Part shown: piece by piece, positions 1-5,706 of the stretch
How positions within the stretch are numbered: the first letter of the stretch is position 1
Layout: each line of letters begins with the position of its first letter
NCBI GenBank assembly: GCA_964426155.1
Contig: CAYROY010000082.1
Location: forward strand, 1-7,615
Direction: 5' to 3'
DNA length: 7,615 nucleotides
From: M55B120 sp964426155
GTDB lineage: Bacteria; Actinomycetota; Humimicrobiia; Humimicrobiales; Humimicrobiaceae
Notes under the pieces: model-generated
Database searches by the model: none
What the model was told of the DNA's origin: nothing
Seen by the model: the letters and a program-made list of their open reading frames with translations, nothing else
Made by a program: the position numbers and the translations under genes

Positions 1-278
1 ATCGATTAAGGATTGGCGAATTTAGGGTAATTTATCTTTTATCAGATATAAAGATTATCATATTGCGTATAATTAACAGGAAAGATTTAGACAAAATAAT
101 AAATACTATGAGGTTTAGCTAATTCTCTTAGAAATAGGTTCGGGTAACCACGGAATCGACCATCCAAAAGAAACAATTGTTATTCAATTTTAACTTTAAT
201 TTTAAAGGTTCTTGCTACTATAATCTGTGGCCAGCCACTTCGGTATGTATGTCATAGAAATTTCAATTGTTTGCATAA
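1..278. other. Intergenic region without a supportable gene
   Basis: I see no convincing gene here on either strand. All reading frames are short: for example, an 18-codon minus-strand frame at 202-255 and a plus-strand frame at 119-193 that ends in TAA, neither with a ribosome binding site or a family I recognise. Small inverted repeats are present: ATCTTT/AAAGAT at 34-55 and GTGGC-CA-GCCAC at 227-238. The stretch around 137-165 and 225-245 is richer in G and C than its surroundings, so it may be the remains of older coding or mobile DNA, but nothing proves this. Confidence 0.5.
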
Positions 279-313
279 AAAATAAGGCCCCATTATGTAT
301 GAGGTCTTATTTT
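279..313 (-). terminator. Hairpin terminator of the secreted-protein gene
   Basis: The arms are AAAATAAGGCC (279-289) and GGTCTTATTTT (303-313). They pair over 11 bp with one mismatch around a 13-nt loop. Read on the minus strand, the right-hand side of the stem is followed by a run of T (complement of the A-run at 276-282), as in an intrinsic terminator. It starts about 30 nt past the stop codon of the minus-strand gene at 343. The plus strand also has a short T-run after the stem, so it could act in both directions. Confidence 0.7.
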
Positions 314-342
314 AAATATACTGTTTTTTAAGAATATATGGT

Positions 343-1233
343 TTATGGTTTACCTATCAAGAATTCCTGTATTGGCGTTTCAAATCCATCATGGAATGTC
401 TTTACAGTATACATTCCATCAGGAAGGTCTGCTTCAAACCTTGCATTTCCCTTTTCCATATCTATTGAAAATACTTCATTTCCTGCCATGTCATAAATCT
501 TTACCCAGTTGTTGTTTGCATATTCCCAGAAGAACACAAACTCAAAATTATTATCCTCATTTATCCATACCTGGTAGCAGGTCATTTCTACATCTCTAAC
601 CCAAGGCTGTGGTTCAGACACTGGTTCTGTTTCTGGGTTTGAATTGGATGGATAAGAACGCTCTGTTAGTGAAACATCATCAAACCAGATTTCTAAATCA
701 TCACTTTGTGCTTCATACCTGATTAAATGTAATTCAAAATATATGCTGTCAAAATCATCAGTAATGACATCAGCAATATTTAAACATGGAGTAAGTGATG
801 ACCAGGAATCTGTAACCGTTGTAAAGTAGTGGGTTATTCGGCCGACACTGTTAAATTGTCCGGTTTTGTTGAATATCATAATTAAATAGGAGTTATTTTT
901 AAAAGGAGGTGGCGCTGAAGAACTAAAAGATTTAAGCCAATAACGGTAATTAAGTACAAGGTTTGTATTGGTAATGCCGGATATTGTTTGATATATAAAA
1001 GCGTTTCCTGTGCCCCCGGCTGTCTGTAATACCAAATAGTTATTGGAACCATCGGTATCTATTGTACACGTACCAGTTCCAGATTCATATACATCCCACC
1101 CGGTAAAATCTCCAGTTTCAAAATCACCATTTGTAACAAAGTTTGTCGGATCTGCACTCAAGAAACTTGCAGGCAAAAAGGTAAGTATTAAAATAACAGA
1201 GGCAAAGGATATAATTAAAAATCTTTTTTTCAT
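343..1233 (-). CDS. Secreted protein with CBM-like beta-sandwich and C-terminal Ig-like domain
   Basis: This is a 296-residue exported protein of unknown exact role. Residues 1-27 form a signal peptide: MKKR, then a hydrophobic stretch, with likely cleavage after LSA at about residue 27. I see no lipobox cysteine and no sorting signal of the LPXTG kind. Residues about 31-190 resemble a carbohydrate-binding or DUF642-like jelly-roll: the opening NGDFETGDFTGWD and the closing EIWFDDVSLTE are typical of that fold. Residues about 192-210 are a Pro/Glu/Ser/Asn linker. Residues 211-296 form a small beta-sandwich (VKIYDMAGNEVF, PDGMYTVKTF, ending EFLIGKP) that resembles FlgD-Ig or type IX sorting-type C-terminal domains. 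No catalytic domain is visible, so binding to a glycan or the cell surface is inference. The gene stands alone, pointing away from the sugar cluster, with its own promoter and terminator. The ATG is supported by AGAAAGGA eight bases upstream. Confidence 0.85.
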   Translation of the reverse strand: MKKRFLIISFASVILILTFLPASFLSADPTNFVTNGDFETGDFTGWDVYESGTGTCTIDTDGSNNYLVLQTAGGTGNAFIYQTISGITNTNLVLNYRYWLKSFSSSAPPPFKNNSYLIMIFNKTGQFNSVGRITHYFTTVTDSWSSLTPCLNIADVITDDFDSIYFELHLIRYEAQSDDLEIWFDDVSLTERSYPSNSNPETEPVSEPQPWVRDVEMTCYQVWINEDNNFEFVFFWEYANNNWVKIYDMAGNEVFSIDMEKGNARFEADLPDGMYTVKTFHDGFETPIQEFLIGKP

Positions 1234-1241
1234 TAAACTAT

Positions 1242-1249
1242 TCCTTTCT
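1242..1249 (-). promoter_or_regulatory. Ribosome binding site of the secreted-protein gene
   Basis: Read on the minus strand this is AGAAAGGA, ending 8 nt before the ATG at 1233. It fixes the start of the signal-peptide protein. Confidence 0.75.
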
Positions 1250-1270
1250 GGTTTGTTTTTAAAATTAAAT

Positions 1271-1283
1271 AAGTATTATACTT
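1271..1283. promoter_or_regulatory. Palindrome over the -10 of the secreted-protein promoter
   Basis: AAGTAT-T-ATACTT is a perfect 13-bp dyad that covers the TATAAT box of the minus-strand promoter. A dyad in this place is where a repressor could bind. It is also partly a by-product of an AT-rich -10, so the operator reading is inference. Confidence 0.35.
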
Positions 1284-1302
1284 TTTTAATATATATTTAC
1301 AA
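1275..1302 (-). promoter_or_regulatory. Sigma-A-type promoter for the secreted-protein gene
   Basis: On the minus strand the -35 is TTGTAA (1297-1302) and the -10 is a perfect TATAAT (1275-1280), with a 16-nt spacer. Transcription would start near 1268, giving a leader of about 35 nt that contains the ribosome binding site. The surrounding DNA is very AT-rich, which weakens the -35 call. The perfect -10 and the correct position relative to the gene support it. Confidence 0.55.
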
Positions 1303-1511
1303 TAATAAAAGATTTTAAAATTATATTTGTTTTTACCTTATTTTCATATAATTTAAAGCTTTGTTAAGCGATAAAAGTAAATAAATCGTGAGCAGTAATA
1401 TAGAGTAAAAACTTAAAGATTCAGCTCAGGTATAAAAATAATCTTGTCTGAGACTGAAATTGCAGTTCTAACTTCCTCCGCTATGCCCAGCCATTTTGAA
1501 ATCATCTATAA
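1303..1511. other. Intergenic region with a possible short gene relic
   Basis: No full gene is visible. On the minus strand, 1413-1505 is an open frame of 30 codons (starting MISKWLGIAEEV) with protein-like composition. It has no ribosome binding site, and a TAG stop lies directly before its ATG. It may be a leftover of a gene lost at the same break that removed the front of the neighbouring propeller gene, or it may be chance. Confidence 0.25.
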
Positions 1512-1916
1512 AAAAGATTAAATAAGCTGAACCCAGTAACAAAACTTGTTTCAGAGGTACGGACAACAGGGATAGCAAAAGGTCTCTGCAGAATAAGCGA
1601 AGCACAAAAAGATACGGCATATATCCTGGTTGCCGATCAGAAGAGAATACAGGTTATAGATATATCTGATACAGCAAAACCTTTAATTGCCGGAAGCTGT
1701 GATCGATTAAAAAGTGCAGTGAGGATAGCCTGCTATGGTAGCAAAGCCTTTGTTGCCGATTATCATCTTGGTCTTGTATTGCTTGATATATCAGATGTTA
1801 CAAAGCCTGAGCTTGCAAAAACCTTTGATGCAGGCAAAATAAAAGATGTCTATATTTATGAAGATTATTTGTATGCTTCTGTAGAAAAGGGTATTTCAGT
1901 TTTTAAAATTGAATAA
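1512..1916 (+). pseudogene. 5'-truncated LVIVD-repeat beta-propeller protein relic
   Basis: The frame is open from the TAA at 1509-1511 to the TAA at 1914-1916, about 134 codons, but it has no plausible start at its front. The only usable-looking start is a GTG at 1719, inside a repeat and without a ribosome binding site. The translation holds about three copies of the LVIVD repeat: an NPVTKLV fragment, then LVADQKRIQVIDISDTAKP, then FVADYHLGLVLLDISDVTKP, ending in a degenerate VEKGISVFKIE blade. LVIVD proteins are normally longer, secreted propellers with many such blades and a signal peptide. Here the signal peptide and upstream blades are missing and no frame upstream restores them. It is therefore best read as the 3' remnant of a larger gene. 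The propeller family is clear; the decay reading is inference from the missing 5' end. Confidence 0.6.
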
Positions 1917-1934
1917 TTTTAATATATTTTACAT

Positions 1935-1977
1935 CTCCTGTAATTCTCAAAGCCTGAATACATCAGAAATTTAGGAG
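1935..1977 (+). terminator. Imperfect hairpin after the propeller relic
   Basis: The CTCCTG arm at 1935 pairs with AGGAG ending at 1977. The stem runs about 13 positions with two mismatches and one G-U pair, around a loop of about 17 nt. T-rich sequence follows (1978-1990, ending in a run of six T). It lies 18 nt past the stop of the LVIVD relic and may be its old terminator. The long loop and interrupted T-run make it a weak call. Confidence 0.4.
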
Positions 1978-2137
1978 TTTCAAGTTTTTTATATCAAGAG
2001 GCTCCAATGATTATTTATTAAAGTTGCTGAAAAGATTATGAATTTAATAGATAAAAAGCATTCCACCGGTGTTTTAATTTATGATTTCCCATATTTTTTA
2101 TTAGAAGCGATGGAATTTTATATAAAATTTTTTTAAA

Positions 2138-2152
2138 ATGAGATTATTTCAT
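2138..2152. promoter_or_regulatory. Dyad just upstream of the aldolase ribosome binding site
   Basis: ATGAGATTATTTCAT is a 15-bp near-palindrome: six of seven pairs match around a central T. It ends 4 nt before the Shine-Dalgarno of the aldolase-like gene, in the position of an operator or of a small leader hairpin. Whether the LacI protein at 4561 binds it is unknown. Confidence 0.3.
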
Positions 2153-2156
2153 AAAC

Positions 2157-2163
2157 AAAGGAG
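2157..2163 (+). promoter_or_regulatory. Ribosome binding site of the aldolase-like gene
   Basis: AAAGGAG ends 5 nt before the ATG at 2169, which settles that start. Confidence 0.8.
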
Positions 2164-2168
2164 CACAT

Positions 2169-3140
2169 ATGTCTATAGTAAAAGATAGGGAACAGGCACT
2201 GGATATCATCAAAAATCTTGCTGCTAAAAAGACAAGTATGGCGATCTTCTGTACCGCAAGCCACTGGAATACAGAAGCAATACTTCTTGCAGCCAGCCGC
2301 TTTGCTGAAAAAAACAATATAAAAGATATGCCGCTGGCAGTTGCTATGACCTTTACTTATCCTTATATGCCGCAGGCAAAGAGGGTAACTTATTCAAAAG
2401 ACCCAATAACCGGCTTCATTTCAAATATGGAACATCTAATTGCCCTGTGTGGTTCAAATAGCTCACCATATAGTAATATAACTGTGCTTCCTCATCTTGA
2501 TCACGGAGGACCTGAAAGGGACAAATGGGCCTTGACTGAAGGCATTCCCTATCTTGCCAGTGCGATGTTTGATGCCCAGAAGTATCCACCTGAAGAAAAT
2601 ATCGCCCTTACCAGGGAATATGTCAAAAAATACGGCAATAAGATCCTCATAGAGGGAATTATGGAAGAGCTAAGTGTCGAAGGATATACTCAGTCGGTAA
2701 GGGATGATAGATATATAGAAAAAGCTACAGATTATATCTCAAAAACAGGAGTGGATTTTCTGGTAGCTGACCTGGGTACAGAGCAGCAGTCCTCAAGTGT
2801 GGGTAAATCAGAATATCTTAAAGAAAGGGCAAGGGAGCTTACCAGGAGCCTGGGAAGGGGAATGCTTGTACTTCACGGTACCTCATGTCTTTCCTCGAGC
2901 CAGATGAGCTCACTAGCAGAAGACGGCGTAGTAAGGGTTAATATGTGGACCCGTATTGCAAGGGAGGCAGGCCAGTATGCAGCAGAAAAGCTTACAGAGA
3001 GAATTGATAAAATAAGAGATGGAGATTTTGAATCAGCTGAATCAAAGCAGTACATATATGATTCTATTGAAAAAGCTGCAGATATCATGGAAGAGGTTTT
3101 AGAGCTGCTGGGATACAAAAACCTCAGTTTGTCCCGATAG
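2169..3140 (+). CDS. Divergent class II (zinc) ketose-bisphosphate aldolase-like protein
   Basis: This 323-residue cytoplasmic TIM-barrel protein belongs to the class II fructose/tagatose-bisphosphate aldolase family, whose members cleave ketose (bis)phosphates to dihydroxyacetone phosphate and an aldehyde. The key motif HLDHG is at 109-113, giving the catalytic Asp111 and the first zinc ligand His112. An IEGIMEELSVEG segment (161-172) corresponds to the family's E-x-E-x-G region. VLHGTSC (234-240) supplies His236 in place of the usual LHGGSG, and VRVNMWT (255-261) matches the family's VNxxT strand. The family's GTAHG motif, which carries the second zinc His, reads GTEQQ (203-207), so a Gln stands where the His is expected. 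The length is somewhat above the usual 280-310 residues. The neighbours are two sugar isomerase-like genes, a LacI regulator and a sugar ABC transporter, which fits a role at the end of a sugar pathway. The substrate cannot be named. Fold and family are fairly secure; aldolase activity is less certain. Confidence 0.8.
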   Translation: MSIVKDREQALDIIKNLAAKKTSMAIFCTASHWNTEAILLAASRFAEKNNIKDMPLAVAMTFTYPYMPQAKRVTYSKDPITGFISNMEHLIALCGSNSSPYSNITVLPHLDHGGPERDKWALTEGIPYLASAMFDAQKYPPEENIALTREYVKKYGNKILIEGIMEELSVEGYTQSVRDDRYIEKATDYISKTGVDFLVADLGTEQQSSSVGKSEYLKERARELTRSLGRGMLVLHGTSCLSSSQMSSLAEDGVVRVNMWTRIAREAGQYAAEKLTERIDKIRDGDFESAESKQYIYDSIEKAADIMEEVLELLGYKNLSLSR

Positions 3141-3154
3141 CATCATATTACTGT

Positions 3155-3184
3155 TTGACAAATAAATTCTATATGATTATTCAT
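3155..3184 (+). promoter_or_regulatory. Possible promoter with dyad, TTGACA and ATGATTATTCAT
   Basis: A perfect -35 hexamer TTGACA (3155-3160) is followed 17 nt later by TATTCA (3178-3183), a poor -10. The -10 position is covered by the dyad ATGA-N4-TCAT (3173-3184). This could be a repressor-controlled promoter for the isomerase gene at 3363, but the weak -10 keeps the call tentative. Confidence 0.3.
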
Positions 3185-3233
3185 TAATCGGCTGGGAAGA
3201 TAAAGACGGCCTTGATGCCGGCAATTCGATAAC

Positions 3234-3262
3234 TTGCAAATAAATTTGAACAATATTACTAT
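3234..3262 (+). promoter_or_regulatory. Alternative weak promoter upstream of the first isomerase
   Basis: TTGCAA (3234-3239) and TACTAT (3257-3262) are separated by 17 nt. Each matches four of six consensus positions. It would start transcription near 3269, before the hairpin and ribosome binding site of the gene at 3363. Confidence 0.3.
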
Positions 3263-3284
3263 TTAATAAAGGAATGAAATATAG

Positions 3285-3305
3285 CTGGATCATTAGCATA
3301 TCCAG
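3285..3305 (+). other. Leader hairpin upstream of the first isomerase
   Basis: CTGGAT (3285-3290) and ATCCAG (3300-3305) form a 6-bp stem with a 9-nt loop, about 40 nt before the ribosome binding site at 3346-3355. No T-run follows, so it is not a terminator. It may be an operator or an RNA structure in the leader. Confidence 0.35.
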
Positions 3306-3362
3306 TAATGGTAAAATTAAAATCGATAAGAATTATTATTAATATAAAGAAGGGGATTGAAA

Positions 3363-4349
3363 ATGAGACCGGTAACTATTTTTACAGGACAGTGGGCTGA
3401 TTTAACTTTTGAGCAGATGTGTAAAACAGCTTCGGAAATGGGTTATGTCGGACTGGAGCTTGCTACATGGGGAAACCATATTGATCCTAAAAAGGCAGCA
3501 GAAGATGACGGTTATGTAAGACAGATAAAAGATACAATGAAGAAATATAATTTACAGACCTGGGCTATAAGTTGCCATTTATGCGGCCAGCTAGTAGGGG
3601 ATGTATATGACAAAAGGCATAACGGTTTTGCTCCTTCGTCTGTTTCTGATAAGCCAGAAGCAATGAGGCAGTGGGCCATACAGGAGGTTAAGTATATAAT
3701 TAAAGCTGCTGAAAATTTTGGAATTAAAGTTATAACCGGTTTCACTGGTTCGCCAATATGGAATTACTGGTATTCTTTCCCCCAGACGACCCAGGAGATG
3801 ATAGAGGAAGGTTACCAGACTATAGTGGAGAGGTGGTCTCCGTTATTTGATGAGATGGATAAAAAGGGCATAGTATTTGCCCTTGAAGTACATCCTACCG
3901 AAATAGCCTATGATTACTATACTTTTGTAAAGCTTCTGGAAGCCTTTGATAATAGAAAAACACTGGGTATGAATTTTGATCCCAGCCATTTATTATGGCA
4001 GGGTATAAAACCGCATCTTATGATCAGAGAATTGCCCGAACGTGTATATCATGTACATATAAAAGATGCCTCTGTAACACTGGATGGGTTAACTGCAATA
4101 CTTGGTTCCCATATAGAGTTTGGGAAAACAAAGAGGGGATGGAATTTCCGTTCTCCTGGAAGGGGAGATGTTGACTTTGGTGCGATAATAAGGGAGCTGA
4201 ATGAAATAGACTATAACGGCCCCCTCTCGGTTGAATGGGAAGATTCCGGTATGGATAGGTTAAGAGGTGCTGCTGAGGCTTGTGAGTTTGTAAAGAAAAT
4301 AGATATCAATCCAAGTTCTGGCGCGTTTGATGATGCCTTAAAGAAATAA
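3363..4349 (+). CDS. Sugar (phosphate) isomerase/epimerase, xylose-isomerase-like TIM barrel
   Basis: This 328-residue cytoplasmic protein belongs to the AP-endonuclease-2/xylose-isomerase-like TIM-barrel family, whose members isomerise or epimerise sugars, sugar phosphates or inosose using a divalent metal. The four expected metal ligands are visible: Glu175 in ALEVHP, Asp206 in NFDPSHL, His232 in HVHIKD, and Glu291 or Glu293 in VEWED. The segment RGWNFRSPGRGDVDF (258-272) is typical of a long subfamily often annotated as sugar phosphate isomerase/epimerase. ATG 3363 is preferred over the in-frame TTG at 3357: the purine-rich AAGAAGGGG (3347-3355) lies 7 nt before the ATG but only 1 nt before the TTG. 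It sits between the aldolase-like gene and the LacI gene, with a 222-bp gap upstream that carries its own regulatory candidates. IolE/IolI-like, ketose 3-epimerase-like or another activity cannot be separated from sequence alone. Confidence 0.85.
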   Translation: MRPVTIFTGQWADLTFEQMCKTASEMGYVGLELATWGNHIDPKKAAEDDGYVRQIKDTMKKYNLQTWAISCHLCGQLVGDVYDKRHNGFAPSSVSDKPEAMRQWAIQEVKYIIKAAENFGIKVITGFTGSPIWNYWYSFPQTTQEMIEEGYQTIVERWSPLFDEMDKKGIVFALEVHPTEIAYDYYTFVKLLEAFDNRKTLGMNFDPSHLLWQGIKPHLMIRELPERVYHVHIKDASVTLDGLTAILGSHIEFGKTKRGWNFRSPGRGDVDFGAIIRELNEIDYNGPLSVEWEDSGMDRLRGAAEACEFVKKIDINPSSGAFDDALKK

Positions 4350-4365
4350 AGCAATTATTAAACTT

Positions 4366-4393
4366 GAATATTAAATTTATATAATATTCTTTT
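4366..4393 (+). terminator. AT-rich hairpin terminator after the first isomerase
   Basis: GAATATT (4366-4372) and AATATTC (4383-4389) form a perfect 7-bp stem, extendable by one pair, around a loop of about 8-10 nt. TTTTATT follows (4390-4396). It starts 17 nt past the stop codon at 4349. The stem has little G-C, so termination may be weak or partial. Confidence 0.45.
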
Positions 4394-4480
4394 ATTGGAT
4401 TAAGAGATGGTCTAATAGTACTGAAATAAGTGTTGGTATGGCTTTATAAAATATCGGAGAAACCAGAAAATATAATGTTT

Positions 4481-4520
4481 ATGAATAAAAATATTTTCAT
4501 ATTATTAGACTATAATAATA
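4481..4520. promoter_or_regulatory. Two adjacent dyads and a TATAAT upstream of the LacI gene
   Basis: The first dyad, ATGAA-N10-TTCAT, is at 4481-4500. Directly beside it TATTATTA-N5-TAATAATA (4500-4520) has perfect 8-bp arms and contains a TATAAT (4511-4516). They end about 40 nt before the LacI start. The place suits autoregulation, but the DNA is so AT-rich that dyads arise easily. No good -35 stands 16-18 nt before the TATAAT. Confidence 0.35.
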
Positions 4521-4560
4521 CAATATTTCAAATGTTTTAAAATTCCTCTGGCAGTTGGGT

Positions 4561-5592
4561 ATGAAAGAAACCAATATAAAAACGCCGACAATGAGAGATA
4601 TAGCCCGCATCGCAGGAGTTTCCCAGGCTACAGTGTCATATGTAATAAATAATTCAAATGACATATCAGAAGAAGTTAGAAAAAATGTCCTTGATGCTGC
4701 TGAAAGGCTTGGTTATATACCAAATTTTGTTGCAAGAAATCTTAAGATAAGAAAAACTAATATAATAGGCATAATTGTTCCTGATGTCATGAACAATTAT
4801 TATAACGAGATGATAAAATATGCCGAAAAGATTGCAAGGGAGATGGGTTATTTCATATTCATATGCTATACGATGCATAACAAAAATATTGAGGACTGGT
4901 ATGTAATATCATTAATACAACAAAAAGTTGCTGGTGTAATTATATGCTATGGGTTGACCAACAGGGATTGCTATAAGAAACTGCAGAAATATAACATACA
5001 GTTTGTAGTTATAGACGATGAGCTAAATGAGATAGAAGGAACTGCGCCAAGTATACTGGTAGATAATATCAAAGGCAGCTTTCTGGCAGTTAAACATTTT
5101 GTATCATCGGGTATTAAGGACATAGCTTATTGCAGTGAACCCCTTTATAGTTATGCGCTAAGAGACAGGTACAAGGGTTTTATTCTAGCAATGGATGAAT
5201 ATGGGTTAAATATCAATAGAGATATGGTCTACATAGCAGATAAGAAAAATGCATATGAAAAAATTAAACTCGGTTATATCGCAGCAGGAGAGATATTATC
5301 AAGATCGGAGCCCAGGGGGATTTTTGCTTCTAATGACCAGATTGCTTTTGGAATAATAAAAAGACTAAATAAAATGGGCATAAGGATACCCCGGGATATA
5401 GCGGTAATAGGATACGATAACATATCTTTTTCAAGTGTCATGTCCCCAAGTTTAACCACAATAAACCAGCCTATTAAAAGTATGAGCATAAAAGGAGTAG
5501 GCATACTTCTGGAGATGATAGATAATCAGGAAGTGATTAAGGAAAGGATGATTTTAGAGCCAAATATAATAGTGCGGGAATCAGCACCGTAA
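4561..5592 (+). CDS. LacI/GalR-family transcriptional regulator
   Basis: This 343-residue DNA-binding regulator most likely controls the surrounding sugar genes. Residues 10-31 carry the LacI-type helix-turn-helix (TMRDIARIAGVSQATVSYV). The hinge helix follows near 52-65 (YIPNFVARNLKIRKT), with the Leu that normally enters the minor groove. From about 66 to the end is a periplasmic-binding-protein-like sensor domain: NIIGIIVPDVMNNYY opens it, and GIFASNDQIAFG (253-264), IAVIGYDNI (280-288) and PSLTTINQP (296-304) are the usual signatures. The length is normal for the family. The start is not certain: ATG 4561 and TTG 4555 are both in frame, a TAA lies upstream at 4516-4518, and neither start has a good ribosome binding site, so translation may be weak, as is common for repressors. 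The effector is unknown. Family assignment is secure; control of the neighbours is inferred from position. Confidence 0.93.
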   Translation: MKETNIKTPTMRDIARIAGVSQATVSYVINNSNDISEEVRKNVLDAAERLGYIPNFVARNLKIRKTNIIGIIVPDVMNNYYNEMIKYAEKIAREMGYFIFICYTMHNKNIEDWYVISLIQQKVAGVIICYGLTNRDCYKKLQKYNIQFVVIDDELNEIEGTAPSILVDNIKGSFLAVKHFVSSGIKDIAYCSEPLYSYALRDRYKGFILAMDEYGLNINRDMVYIADKKNAYEKIKLGYIAAGEILSRSEPRGIFASNDQIAFGIIKRLNKMGIRIPRDIAVIGYDNISFSSVMSPSLTTINQPIKSMSIKGVGILLEMIDNQEVIKERMILEPNIIVRESAP

Positions 5593-5627
5593 TATATATA
5601 AGAGGTAAAAAGATTGGAGTTTAATTG

Positions 5628-5643
5628 CAGGGATTCAGGGATT
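5628..5643. repeat. Perfect 8-bp tandem repeat
   Basis: CAGGGATT occurs twice in immediate succession, in the 114-bp gap between the LacI gene and the second isomerase. It is G-rich compared with the AT-rich gap. It may be a slippage duplication; no function can be assigned. Confidence 0.6.
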
Positions 5644-5706
5644 TAAAATGCAAAAAGGAAAATAATTATTATGGATTTTTAATTTATAAAGAAATGGAGG
5701 GAAAAA

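Noticed and set aside
345..599. 84-codon plus-strand frame opposite the secreted-protein gene
   Set aside because: It lies inside the coding region of the minus-strand gene, has no ribosome binding site, and its composition does not look like a protein family.
1043..1318. 91-codon plus-strand frame
   Set aside because: It overlaps the signal peptide and N-terminal domain of the minus-strand gene and runs through its promoter; it is a shadow frame.
3207..3220. CGGC-N6-GCCG hairpin as a terminator of the aldolase-like gene
   Set aside because: The stem is only 4 bp and no T-run follows; it lies in the protein-like stretch of the gap.
4555..4560. TTG at 4555 as the start of the LacI gene
   Set aside because: It adds only two residues before the ATG at 4561 and has no better ribosome binding site, so the ATG was preferred, with low certainty.
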